The notes beneath the pieces are model-generated. The model ran no database searches. It saw only the letters and a program-made list of their open reading frames with translations, and was not told the DNA's origin. Source: a virus. From it: DNA of 64,000 nucleotides. How positions within the stretch are numbered: the stretch's first letter is position 1; the number at the start of each line of letters is the position of its first letter. Where the stretch lies: the IMG/VR virus record IMGVR_UViG_3300026544_000001, positions 60,677-124,676 of that record; one strand, 5' to 3'. Positions 34,634 to 43,920 of the stretch are shown here, piece after piece. Made by a program: the position numbers and the translations under genes.

Positions 34634-35563
34634 ATGAAAAAAGCAGGAATAGAATACCTAATAGGTAGAGATTTAAATCCGGATTTTACTGGACTAGCTG
34701 ACACTTTTAGTGCTAAATATAAGTTAAAAGGTGATACAGATTGGACTGATGTAGAAGGTTCATTTGAAGAAGATGGTGCAGGTGTATATAGATTACCTAT
34801 TACATACCCAAGTAAAGGTGTATATACAGTATTAATAGAAAGTACTGATGCACGAGTTAATACTATGAGTGCATTAACAATAGTTGATGATGCAAGTATA
34901 GATGATGTAAAAGAAGTAGTTGATGCTTTAGTTACTACATTAGATGCAGTTAAAACACAAGTAGATACATTAGATGAAGAAACAGTTAATGGTATCAGTG
35001 ATAAAGTTATAGCTGTTGATGATAAATTAGTTGAATTAAAAGGTCTATTAAGTGATACTGATGATGATGCTGTTGTATCATTAAGAGAATTACTACAAGA
35101 TATCACAGATGCTGGTTCTGATAGAGACGGTGTTATTAGTGCATTAACAGGATACACTGATGGTGTTGAGGCTATGCTTCAAGGTTTAGAGTATGTAGAT
35201 GCTGATGGTAATACAGTTAGTGCTGATGACTCATATGGCTTAAAAGACATCTATGATGCTATTACAGCTGGTAATGATGATAGTACTGTAGCTGATAAAG
35301 TAGATGCAGTTAAAGCAGTTGTAGATGCTAATAAAGCATTACTAGAAGATGATACATATGGATTAAGTAAATTAAAAGACTTAATAGATCATTGTGAAAC
35401 TGTAAGTTTAGCTAAAGGTGATGATATCATCGCTATACTAAATGATGAAGATACAGGTATAGTTGCATTAAGAGATAGTTTACAAACTAAACTAGATAGT
35501 ATGGATAGTAAATTAGATACAATAGTAGCTAATACAACTGACCTAGGTACTATACTTATATAG
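34634..35563 (+). CDS. Ig-like plus coiled-coil virion protein
   Basis: 309 residues from ATG at 34634 (GGAGA upstream; the earlier TTG at 34622 has no ribosome site). Residues 1-95 form an Ig-like domain (GLADTFSAKYKLKGDTDW, GVYTVLIESTDA). The remainder is a long acidic coiled coil with repeated V-D-A-L/L-D-T elements, ending SKLDTIVANTTDLGTILI. It is probably a fibre or linker on the virion. Confidence 0.6.
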   Translation: MKKAGIEYLIGRDLNPDFTGLADTFSAKYKLKGDTDWTDVEGSFEEDGAGVYRLPITYPSKGVYTVLIESTDARVNTMSALTIVDDASIDDVKEVVDALVTTLDAVKTQVDTLDEETVNGISDKVIAVDDKLVELKGLLSDTDDDAVVSLRELLQDITDAGSDRDGVISALTGYTDGVEAMLQGLEYVDADGNTVSADDSYGLKDIYDAITAGNDDSTVADKVDAVKAVVDANKALLEDDTYGLSKLKDLIDHCETVSLAKGDDIIAILNDEDTGIVALRDSLQTKLDSMDSKLDTIVANTTDLGTILI

Positions 35564-35572
35564 GTAACTGCC

Positions 35573-35674
35573 ATGCTTGATAGAGAAGATATATGGTTAA
35601 TAACTGGTGTATGTATCTATCAAGTGATGGCTTTTATGCTTGAGTATTGGATGATAGAGAGTACACTTAGATGA
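35573..35674 (+). CDS. 33-residue membrane peptide
   Basis: ATG at 35573 to TGA at 35672, overlapping the next ATG (ATGA). One transmembrane helix (IWLITGVCIYQVMAFML) makes up most of it. The overlap and exact fit between neighbours support a real gene. Function unknown. Confidence 0.5.
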   Translation: MLDREDIWLITGVCIYQVMAFMLEYWMIESTLR

Positions 35675-36414
35675 AACATAATAATCAAAAGAACTTAGGT
35701 GAAGTATTTGATGTAAAATTTACTAGTAGCTTATTAGATACTATAAAGGTGTATGCTATAAATGGCATTGACGATGCAGATGATATAACACCTAGTATAG
35801 ATATACAAGAGAGTAATGGCATATATAGTCAAGAAGTAACTATGCCTGATACAGATAGTTGGGTAGTAGTACTAGTTAACGGTGTTAGTCAAGTACTAAG
35901 AGTAGGTAAACCAGAACCTATAGTTATATTCTATGGTAAAGCAGATAACTATCACTGTGTAAGACGAACGGTAGATGGTGATGTGTTAGATGATAAGGAT
36001 ATGAGTAAAGTAGGTCCTGGTTTATTTACTATGACTGTAAGTGATTACGGTTATAGTATAGTAGAGATAAATGGCTTAAGTGCTGTATTTGATCCTAGGT
36101 ATTGTGATGGTGCAATGAAAGGAACTATCTACATAGAAGCTAACTCTTTTAAAGGTGTACATCTTAATGTAAATGATACCGTAGGTAACTATCTAGTTAA
36201 GCAAATAGAGAATCAAAATAGTGTAATATGTAAAGATGTTATCAAGTATTTTAAAACTTACGTTCATGGTGAGATGTATACCTTTATACCAGGTAGTACC
36301 CCTATAGGAAGTAAGTGGGATTTTAACTTACTAGACGATGACGGACTGTCTAGGTGTATATGGGTAGATAGCCTTGACTTTGATGAAACTTTAAAGATAG
36401 ATTGGGTAAAATAA
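35671..36414 (+). CDS. Virion protein with Ig-like and shared C-terminal domain
   Basis: 247 residues. The N-terminus is a beta domain (GEVFDVKFTSSLLDTIKVYA). The C-terminal 80 (about 165-247) contain FIPGSTP...WDFNLLDDDG and IKIDW-like strands that match the C-terminus of the protein at 37678 (FVPGSTP...NFSMVMEDG). This suggests a common virion-docking or oligomerisation module. Function otherwise unknown. Confidence 0.55.
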   Translation: MKHNNQKNLGEVFDVKFTSSLLDTIKVYAINGIDDADDITPSIDIQESNGIYSQEVTMPDTDSWVVVLVNGVSQVLRVGKPEPIVIFYGKADNYHCVRRTVDGDVLDDKDMSKVGPGLFTMTVSDYGYSIVEINGLSAVFDPRYCDGAMKGTIYIEANSFKGVHLNVNDTVGNYLVKQIENQNSVICKDVIKYFKTYVHGEMYTFIPGSTPIGSKWDFNLLDDDGLSRCIWVDSLDFDETLKIDWVK

Positions 36415-36442
36415 GGTTTAATTAAACTAAAAGGAAATAAAT

Positions 36443-37612
36443 ATGAAACCAGTAAAAAAGATATTGAATGTAGAGTATGACTTAAGTAGTGCAGACTTTA
36501 TTGAACAAAAGATGGATGAGATTAGTACTCATCACCAAGAAAGAAGTAATGACTTTATAGTAAAAGTTACAACATACTGTGTACCAGATCATGCATTCGT
36601 AGTGTCAACTACAGAAGAGAGTGCATCATTTATGGGAGCTCCAGGTAAGATGTTAGCAAATAGACCTGTTAAAGATGATACTATGCTTACAATGGATGAT
36701 GATATGGTTAAAACATATGAAATCACTATCACTAAAGATACTGACTTACCAGACTATGTAACTGCTATAAATGTTGCACAGGCAAAAGCTGATAAAATGT
36801 TCGAAGAAGATGATACTAAAATACCATTAATAGTTGTAATTGATTACAGATGGGGGAATCCTAAGACTATAGTTAGTGCTAGTATATTTACAGATACTGA
36901 TGAAGATGGCAAACCGTTATGTACTATAGGGTATTCTGATAGCGCTGCTAATGTAGTTCTAGGTGATGCTGAAGCTGGTGCAAAGGCTGATGAAGTATAC
37001 AAAGAGTATGGTTATCCTCAAGCCGGAGCATTAGAAGATTCAAATTATTATTGGTCATTTAAAGAATCAGAAAATGCTGATATAGGTGAGTTAAACTGGA
37101 CTTTAAAAGGTGATGCTAAGATAGAAAATGAGTGGTTAGTTGTTAATGGTAATAATGGTATAGCTCAATTAGACGATATGGGTAGCATGCATGTTCGAAA
37201 ATTTAAAACTACTTTTATGATTGATACATTAGAAGATATTAATAATTGTATGATTTTATCTACCAGAAGTGATAATAATCTATCGAGAATGGGTATATCT
37301 TATAATACTAAAGATAAAATGATAGTTGTTTCTACTATATACGATTCAGGTGATACTTATTATGAGTATCATATTAATGATATAGAATTAGAAACTGGAG
37401 TAGCGTATAGTATAATAATTAAATTTACAGAGAATACAGCTACAGTTACTTTAAACGAAACTATTGTTGCTGAAGATATTGATCCAAGTTACAGTAACAG
37501 TGATGTTGATGATAAAATAGATTATGCAGTGATAGGTGCTTATAAGAATAGTGGTGGATATGAAGCTAACCAATTCTTTGGTAAAATAAAAGACTTAAGT
37601 TTGGTATCTTAG
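36443..37612 (+). CDS. Virion adhesin, paralogue B (swapped LamG-like tail)
   Basis: 389 residues. Residues 1-185 parallel the protein at 31826 almost throughout. The C-terminal 200 are unrelated in sequence to paralogue A but also look concanavalin-like (LNWTLKGDAKIENEWLVVNG, SIIIKFTENTATVTLNETIV, FGKIKDLSLV). The same UUCG hairpin follows. Conserved base plus variable sandwich is the usual design of exchangeable receptor-binding proteins. Confidence 0.65.
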   Translation: MKPVKKILNVEYDLSSADFIEQKMDEISTHHQERSNDFIVKVTTYCVPDHAFVVSTTEESASFMGAPGKMLANRPVKDDTMLTMDDDMVKTYEITITKDTDLPDYVTAINVAQAKADKMFEEDDTKIPLIVVIDYRWGNPKTIVSASIFTDTDEDGKPLCTIGYSDSAANVVLGDAEAGAKADEVYKEYGYPQAGALEDSNYYWSFKESENADIGELNWTLKGDAKIENEWLVVNGNNGIAQLDDMGSMHVRKFKTTFMIDTLEDINNCMILSTRSDNNLSRMGISYNTKDKMIVVSTIYDSGDTYYEYHINDIELETGVAYSIIIKFTENTATVTLNETIVAEDIDPSYSNSDVDDKIDYAVIGAYKNSGGYEANQFFGKIKDLSLVS

Positions 37613-37613
37613 A

Positions 37614-37647
37614 CTTATCAATACACTCTTCGGAGTGTATGAGTAAG
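37614..37647 (+). repeat. UUCG hairpin, copy 2
   Basis: CTTAT-CA-ATACACTC-TTCG-GAGTGTAT-GA-GTAAG. It differs from copy 1 at one stem position, where C-G becomes T-G and pairing is kept. The identity extends through GAGTAAGTTTATAAAGGAAAA, including the ribosome site region. It may stabilise mRNA ends or act as a terminator. Confidence 0.8.
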
Positions 37648-37677
37648 TTTATAAAGGAAAATAATAAGGGGAAAGAT

Positions 37678-39384
37678 ATGAGTTTGTCAATAAGTTTTAA
37701 TGGTAACATAGTTGATTCTAATGAGGATGCTATTAATTGTAGGTATAAAGGGTATCATGTTGAACAGGATGAGTGGTCTGATTGGTATGATAGTAGTAAT
37801 GAGTATTATTCACTAGATTTAGGAGATAGTAGTTGGCTGACACAATACGGAAGTGTGAATAATCCTGGTGATAATATAGTTATAATATTCGAAACACTAG
37901 AAGAGGATCCGCTAGATAGACAATTTGGAATACTAAAATTGCAACTAAATAGTGATGACACATATATAATAGATGTACAACTTAGAGCCTGTTATGCCCC
38001 TACTATTGATAGTATGTGGGGATTATCTAGTGCTGTTGATGGTGCTACAACATTTGTAAATGCAGATGATAATGATACAGTAACATATATCGGTAGAGTT
38101 AATACTGATGAGTCTATAGTTGAATCTTTTACTGATGAAAAGTCATGGGACTATAATGGTACTACTATGTGGCATAAGATCATGGTAGGTAGTACAGATG
38201 TATTTGGTGATAGAGTAGGTATAGATACTAAAGAGTATGACTGGACAGAAGATGATGCCTTTGTTACAGATACTGTACATCAATATGACGCGATTAGTCA
38301 AACTGATGAAGATAAAGCACAAGAAGTTGAGGCTAAAGTAACTAACTTAAAAGGTCAAGTAGTAACAAGCATTAAAAAACTACAAATTAGATATAACACA
38401 CCTGTTGCAGACATAACTTGGAGTCCTACAGTTCCTAGTATACTAGATACATTTACAGTAACTGGTGCTAATACTGATATAGATAGTAGAGTTATTGCAA
38501 TAAGCTACAAGTATGATGGTACAGAAGTAGATAATAACACTGAGTTAGACTACGAATGGACACAAGACCTAGGTGATACTTATGTAGTAGAAGGTCATAC
38601 AGTTAATACTGATGTATCATGGAATGATGGATTCAATGATTTTACAATAGCACATCAAGAGCATTTTAGTATGACTAACTTAGCTCCTAGTTTTACATTA
38701 ACTAAAGAAGTAGTAGGTGAAGAAGAGGATAATGACATTAAATTTACTTTAAGTGATCTAATTGATCCTGATGGTGATGATACTAAACTAGAAGCTAGAT
38801 GGGTAATAGAATATAAAGTGCCTTTTAGTAATGATTGGATAGTAGTTCAAGATGCAGGATACCCTGCTGAGGCTGATTTAGATCCTAAAGAATGGATATT
38901 TGAAACAGCTGGTGACTATAGAATTAGTACATATGTTAAAGATGAACATGGATTGGAAGCTACTCAAAATGTAGAAGTAACATTTGCTAGTGGTAGTAGT
39001 TGTGATGGTAGTGGTAAAATCAAACTAAATACTGAAGACGGTAAAGTTAGATGGCAGTTAATTAGTATACCTGTTAAAAATAAAAAAATTAAAGAGTACT
39101 TCGTAGATTGGTTAGATAGCAAGATTAAAGAGTACGATGATACTAAAGATGTAACAGATGTACTAGAAAGAGTTACTGCATACCCAGGTCAATTAGGTAA
39201 GGCATTAACATTTGTTCCTGGATCTACTCCTGAAGGAGCAGAAGGTAACTTCAGTATGGTAATGGAAGATGGAACTAATGTAAACGAGATACTAGGTTTC
39301 TGGTGTGCTATTAAAGACTATAAAAGCATCACAGACGGTGAAGACCTAGTGTTTGAATGGGCACAAGCAGATAGTGAAGCATAA
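37678..39384 (+). CDS. Multi-domain virion protein with Ig-like repeats
   Basis: 568 residues from ATG at 37678 behind AGGGGAAAG. The upstream ATG at 37639 is inside the hairpin and is rejected. It contains several Ig/cadherin-like segments (VADITWSPTVPSILDTFTVT; FTLSDLIDPDGDDTKLEARW; DYRISTYVKDEHGLEATQ). The C-terminal roughly 110 residues are shared with the protein at 35671. Probably a head or tail decoration protein with exposed Ig-like domains. Confidence 0.6.
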   Translation: MSLSISFNGNIVDSNEDAINCRYKGYHVEQDEWSDWYDSSNEYYSLDLGDSSWLTQYGSVNNPGDNIVIIFETLEEDPLDRQFGILKLQLNSDDTYIIDVQLRACYAPTIDSMWGLSSAVDGATTFVNADDNDTVTYIGRVNTDESIVESFTDEKSWDYNGTTMWHKIMVGSTDVFGDRVGIDTKEYDWTEDDAFVTDTVHQYDAISQTDEDKAQEVEAKVTNLKGQVVTSIKKLQIRYNTPVADITWSPTVPSILDTFTVTGANTDIDSRVIAISYKYDGTEVDNNTELDYEWTQDLGDTYVVEGHTVNTDVSWNDGFNDFTIAHQEHFSMTNLAPSFTLTKEVVGEEEDNDIKFTLSDLIDPDGDDTKLEARWVIEYKVPFSNDWIVVQDAGYPAEADLDPKEWIFETAGDYRISTYVKDEHGLEATQNVEVTFASGSSCDGSGKIKLNTEDGKVRWQLISIPVKNKKIKEYFVDWLDSKIKEYDDTKDVTDVLERVTAYPGQLGKALTFVPGSTPEGAEGNFSMVMEDGTNVNEILGFWCAIKDYKSITDGEDLVFEWAQADSEA

Positions 39385-39394
39385 TAGGTAGTTA

Positions 39395-40093
39395 ATGTAC
39401 TCATTATCTATAAACGGAAAAGCTATAGGGAGTGGGAAGGTAATACTTACCAATACTTCCTGTGATTCTCAATATACTAGTGTATACGTAGATAATTACT
39501 ATTCAATAGAAGGTAAAGCTCCTTCTATTGGAAATGTGTTAGAATGTAACGTAGGTAATAATTCATTTGTGTATGTATACAATGGGGAAAGTACCATAGT
39601 AAAAGATATTAAGGACTATACAGAGACAGTTAAAGATATTAGTGTAGAAAAAGTTGGTATTAATAGATATAAGATAGAATCATCTGATAAAGCATTATAT
39701 GTTATATCTACTAATAATACAGATATCGTAGATACTACAGATATTAATACTAAGTTACAATTGGCTACTGTTATGTCATATAGTGGGTGTGAAATACAGT
39801 TTAAAACTACTGGTGTATTTAATATTAAAGTGTATATATTAGATAATGATAATTTCATATTGTATAGTAAGAAGCTTAATATTAATATTACATGTGAGTC
39901 AACTAACGAAGCTGTAGTAATAGAGAAAGAAGTTATCAAGTTTAATGATAGGATAATATTTGTAAGTGATTATAAGACAGTAAGTGGTGAAATAGAATTA
40001 ATAGAACCCACTGCTGATATAGCTCTGATAAATGGTAGTGCAGATATAGAATCTGGTGAAATTACTGCTGATATAGCAGTTATAGACATATAA
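39395..40093 (+). CDS. Hypothetical virion protein
   Basis: 232 residues, beta-rich with hardly any helices and an alternating T/S/N pattern. The C-terminus has a short ADIALINGSADIESGEITAD repeat. It sits between Ig-rich virion proteins and a probable tail-domain protein. No recognised family. Confidence 0.5.
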   Translation: MYSLSINGKAIGSGKVILTNTSCDSQYTSVYVDNYYSIEGKAPSIGNVLECNVGNNSFVYVYNGESTIVKDIKDYTETVKDISVEKVGINRYKIESSDKALYVISTNNTDIVDTTDINTKLQLATVMSYSGCEIQFKTTGVFNIKVYILDNDNFILYSKKLNINITCESTNEAVVIEKEVIKFNDRIIFVSDYKTVSGEIELIEPTADIALINGSADIESGEITADIAVIDI

Positions 40094-40107
40094 TGAGGTG
40101 AATAAAT

Positions 40108-40707
40108 ATGGCAACTAATTTAAGTGATATAATAAGGCCTGCTGGAGATACTTATCCCAGCAAAACTACTATACGTATAAATGGTGTACCTATAGACTTA
40201 ACAGGATGGAATGTTGATGTTAGGTACAAAAAAGGTGCTGAAGAATACATAATAGATTGTGTTATTACTGATAATAAGAATGGCAGGGTTAACATATATC
40301 CACATGGTGTGAAAAAGATTGATCATGATGAGATACTTGACCCTAAACTATATATAACAAGTGAAAACATACTTCACATGCTCACTAAGTACTCAGATGG
40401 CAATGCTATTAATATAGGTATATTAGAGGATGGCACTATACTAAATAATGAGGAAGTTAGTGATCAGTTAAAAGAGATACATGCAAATGATGATACATAC
40501 ACTGTTCCTGATACTATAGGTGAAGTCCCTTTTGAAGATAAAGATCTATTAATAGCTAGGATGAAGAATCAAGTATGGGATGAAGACGAAGCAGGTGCTC
40601 AGTACCCATACTACTTAGTTAGATGGAAACAGTACCCCGATGGTTATGTAGAAGAGATGACACATGCTTCTGGTATGGTGAGATTAACATCAAGATTCCC
40701 TATTTAA
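40108..40707 (+). CDS. Small virion protein with BppU-like N-terminus
   Basis: 199 residues. DTYPSKTTIRINGVPIDLTG followed by V.VRYKKG is the opening of a beta-sandwich used at the N-terminus of many phage tail/baseplate proteins; the gene at 49731 has a related layout (GLPIDINGY). The C-terminal half is of unknown fold. It is the last gene before the portal. Confidence 0.55.
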   Translation: MATNLSDIIRPAGDTYPSKTTIRINGVPIDLTGWNVDVRYKKGAEEYIIDCVITDNKNGRVNIYPHGVKKIDHDEILDPKLYITSENILHMLTKYSDGNAINIGILEDGTILNNEEVSDQLKEIHANDDTYTVPDTIGEVPFEDKDLLIARMKNQVWDEDEAGAQYPYYLVRWKQYPDGYVEEMTHASGMVRLTSRFPI

Positions 40708-40762
40708 TGATTGTATAAGCAGTTGTTAAGTATAATCGGATAATAAATAGTTAAGGATAAAT

Positions 40763-42964
40763 ATGGCATTCGAAAAAGAAATAATAGATGGTGAACAATG
40801 TCGACTTACTAAATGGAAAAAAGAACCCAGCTTCAAAGACTTGTATGCTGACTATGATGAAGCTAGTAGTGATCAGGATAAGCAGGTAGAGAAGATACTA
40901 CAGTATAGAGTAGATATGGAAGGTGGTAAGCCACTACCTAAATCTATTCGTGACAGAGGTAAATCTACACAAAGACCATTAGTTATTCGTAAAGCTGCTG
41001 AATGGGCTTACCCTATTCTGGAAGAACCCTTTCTAAGTACTAGTAATATGTTTGTAGTTAATCCTAGAGGTAAGGATGATGAACAGAAGGCTAAGTTATC
41101 AAGCATATGGTTAAACTGGGTAATGAATACTAAGATAAGAAAGACTGATTTTATTGCTGAAATGGTAAGGACATTATACGATGAAGGTACTGTGTTAGTT
41201 AAAGATGGTTGGTTAGCTGAGTATGATGAAATAGAAGTTGAGTACATGGAACCTGTATATGCAAGCCCTGAAGAAAGTTACCAGATTATACAACAAAAAG
41301 TGCAAGTAGGTGAAATGAGTCAAGAAGAAGCTCAAGCTATGTTAGAAGCAGGGCAACCTGTACAGGTAGGGGAAGTTAAAAGAGTACGAATAGAAAATAA
41401 GCTGGTAGAGAATCATCCTATAGTGGAAGTAATAGATAATACTAATATAACAGTTGATCCATTATGTGATGGTGACATAGATAAAGCTAGATTCATTATA
41501 CATGAATACGAGACTGACTATGCTACACTTAAAGACCAGGAGTACGATGCAGAAACCGGTACAGGTATTTACAAGAATATAGATAATGTAGAGATTGGTG
41601 AAGGGGATGCTGATGAAGTGTATGAGTATAGAGATAATGTACCAACATTTGCATTCAAAGATAAACCTCGTAAGAAAGTTAAAGCTTGCGAATACTGGGG
41701 TTATTGGGACATACATGGTGATGGTACACTAACTGCTATAGTTGCTACTTGGATAGGTAAAACACTAGTTAGATTGGAAGAGAATCCATTTCCACATGGT
41801 GAGTTACCCTTTAGTGTAGCTACATATATGCCAAGAACTAAAGAGTTCTGGGGACAACCTGATGCTGAACTACTTAGAGAAAACCAAGAGACAATAGGTG
41901 TATACACTAGAGCTATGCAAGATCAAACTATAACTAATAGCTTAGGACAACAAATAGTTGATGAGACCTTATTTACTAGAGAGAGTCAATGGCAAGCATT
42001 CAATAAAGGGTTAAACGCTAGATCAAGAGCAGGAGCAAGTCCTGATTCAATGATATACAAAAGTAAAATACAGCCAATAGATAAATCAGCATTTGATATG
42101 TTAACATTACAAAGACAAGATGCTGAATCATTAAGTGGTCAAAAGTCCTTCGATAATGGTATATCAGGAAGTTCGTTAGGTAGTAGTGTAGGAGGAATAA
42201 AGACTGCTGATAATGCTATGACTAAACGTAAGCTAAGTGTACTAAGAAGGATTAGTGATAGCTTATTAGGTAGAATGGCTAGGCATATGTTAGCTAATGC
42301 TCAAGAGTTTGCTGAAGAAGAAATGATACTTAGATTAACTGATGGCGAATTCGTTAATGTGATGAAGCAAGATATCCAAATGGAATACGATCTTAAGGTA
42401 GAGATTAATACGCCCGAAAAAGAAGAAGCTATAAGTAATAAGATAGCATTTATGTTACAAACTACTATGCAGTCTATGCCATTTGACTTTACTAAAGTTA
42501 TGCTGAAAAGATGGGCCAGAGTCAATAAAATGCCAGATGTTGAAAAAGATATAGATGAGATACAACCTCCTGGACCTACTCCAGAAGAACAACAGATGCA
42601 ACAAATGCAGATGGAGAAGATGAGACTAGATCTAGAAACAGCCCAAATGCAAAATGAAAAGATAAAAGCTGAGATAATGAAACTATACAGTGATAAAGAT
42701 AGAAACGATGCACATACATATGAAGCTATGCATAGGATGGACTTAAATAGTGAGAAGTTACAAAGTGAGGCTCGATTAAAAGCTGCGCAGGCAGATAAGA
42801 TAGAAAGCGAAACAGATATGTTGGATGCTGAGTTTATAGATCATCAAACTGGTAGTAAGAGGCAAAGAGAAGTAGAAGATCAAGAGTACAAAGCTAATGT
42901 GGACTTGATGAAACAACAACTAAATAAAAAAGGAATGAACGATGGAAGAACAACAAGTAAGTAA
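40763..42964 (+). CDS. Portal protein
   Basis: 733 residues. It has the order of a podovirus portal: a charged N-terminal clip/wing region (RPLVIRKAAEWAYPILEEPF, FLSTSNMFVVNP), a stem with long helices around 360-460 (LLRENQETIGVYTRAMQDQT), and a C-terminal Gln/Met-rich coiled-coil barrel (about 600-733). Twelve copies would form the DNA channel and head-tail connector. Two shorter genes and the scaffold follow, then the capsid gene, as expected. Similarity to the N4/phiEco32-type portals is my impression and not a measured match. Confidence 0.85.
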   Translation: MAFEKEIIDGEQCRLTKWKKEPSFKDLYADYDEASSDQDKQVEKILQYRVDMEGGKPLPKSIRDRGKSTQRPLVIRKAAEWAYPILEEPFLSTSNMFVVNPRGKDDEQKAKLSSIWLNWVMNTKIRKTDFIAEMVRTLYDEGTVLVKDGWLAEYDEIEVEYMEPVYASPEESYQIIQQKVQVGEMSQEEAQAMLEAGQPVQVGEVKRVRIENKLVENHPIVEVIDNTNITVDPLCDGDIDKARFIIHEYETDYATLKDQEYDAETGTGIYKNIDNVEIGEGDADEVYEYRDNVPTFAFKDKPRKKVKACEYWGYWDIHGDGTLTAIVATWIGKTLVRLEENPFPHGELPFSVATYMPRTKEFWGQPDAELLRENQETIGVYTRAMQDQTITNSLGQQIVDETLFTRESQWQAFNKGLNARSRAGASPDSMIYKSKIQPIDKSAFDMLTLQRQDAESLSGQKSFDNGISGSSLGSSVGGIKTADNAMTKRKLSVLRRISDSLLGRMARHMLANAQEFAEEEMILRLTDGEFVNVMKQDIQMEYDLKVEINTPEKEEAISNKIAFMLQTTMQSMPFDFTKVMLKRWARVNKMPDVEKDIDEIQPPGPTPEEQQMQQMQMEKMRLDLETAQMQNEKIKAEIMKLYSDKDRNDAHTYEAMHRMDLNSEKLQSEARLKAAQADKIESETDMLDAEFIDHQTGSKRQREVEDQEYKANVDLMKQQLNKKGMNDGRTTSK

Positions 42965-43385
42965 TCAGGTACCCTATGTACCTCATCCAGCAACTGCTGA
43001 CAAGAATGCTCAAATGGCAAGTCAAGCTATTCAAGAGAATACACAGCTTAAAGCGGCTTTGATGAATGAGAGAACAGCACATCAACAAAATATGCGACAG
43101 ATTGGTAATCAATATGAGGCAGATGTACAAGCTGCTCATGATGTAGGTATACAAAAAGGTATGATGGCGGGACAACAACAAGACATGCAAGAACAACCAG
43201 GAATAGCTGAACAAGTTATACAAGCAGCACAGCAAGGTATACCAATAACTCCTGATGATGCTAGAATGGCAGCGGAAGAATTACTAGCTAGTGGTATGAG
43301 TTCTGAAGAGGTTGATCAACTAATGCAGCAAATACCGATAAAGCAGCCACAGCAAGCTTCTACCGATAATAAATACTCTATGTAG
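42942..43385 (+). CDS. Gln/Ala-rich head-assembly protein
   Basis: 147 residues overlapping the portal 3' end by 23 bases. Rich in Gln, Met and Ala, with a central coiled coil and a GIPITPDDARMAAEELLASG region. It could be a connector accessory or short scaffold. A 121-base gap with no clear hairpin follows. Confidence 0.55.
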   Translation: MEEQQVSNQVPYVPHPATADKNAQMASQAIQENTQLKAALMNERTAHQQNMRQIGNQYEADVQAAHDVGIQKGMMAGQQQDMQEQPGIAEQVIQAAQQGIPITPDDARMAAEELLASGMSSEEVDQLMQQIPIKQPQQASTDNKYSM

Positions 43386-43506
43386 GTTAAGATACAGTTA
43401 AGTACTAATATAGTAAAATAGCAACGTGACCAATAAAGCTGATGTCTGAAATCTCTGCTTAATAATGGCAATGTGCATAGCATACCCAATAAACTAAGGA
43501 TAGGCA

Positions 43507-43920
43507 ATGGTTGAACAAACTAACCGAACAAAAGAGTTAGAAGCTGTAGATGCTTCAATTAAGCAATTAAGACTAGAAAAAGAAAGTCTTATAGAACAAA
43601 AGAATGTAGCTGACGCTATAGTAAGATTAGAATCTAATGAAGATTATAAGTTAGCTATAGAAAAAGCATTCATAGAAACTGAAACTAAGTCAATAATGGA
43701 TATGTTAGCTGGTGATGATTTCGTAACTAATGAAACTGAAGATGCTCTAAATAGTGCATTAAGAGTTATCAGAGGGTTCAGATCATTTATTAAGAACTAC
43801 AAAGATAGTTGTGCTAATATAGATAGTCAAATTACTGCTAAAGATGGAATGCTAAAAGATGAAATAGCTTATAGGGATTCTGTTTATAAAGGTGAAGTAG
43901 ATTTAGGAGATAGTGAATAA
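43507..43920 (+). CDS. Coiled-coil head-module protein
   Basis: 137 residues, predicted mostly coiled coil (LEAVDASIKQLRLEKESLIE). It overlaps the scaffold start by one base (TAATG). Its place in the portal-scaffold-capsid order suggests an assembly factor or a small head protein. Confidence 0.55.
   Translation: MVEQTNRTKELEAVDASIKQLRLEKESLIEQKNVADAIVRLESNEDYKLAIEKAFIETETKSIMDMLAGDDFVTNETEDALNSALRVIRGFRSFIKNYKDSCANIDSQITAKDGMLKDEIAYRDSVYKGEVDLGDSE

Noticed and set aside
37639-37677. ATG at 37639 as the start of the Ig-rich virion protein
   Set aside because: It lies inside the conserved UUCG hairpin element; ATG at 37678 has AGGGGAAAG upstream and parallels the layout at 32919.
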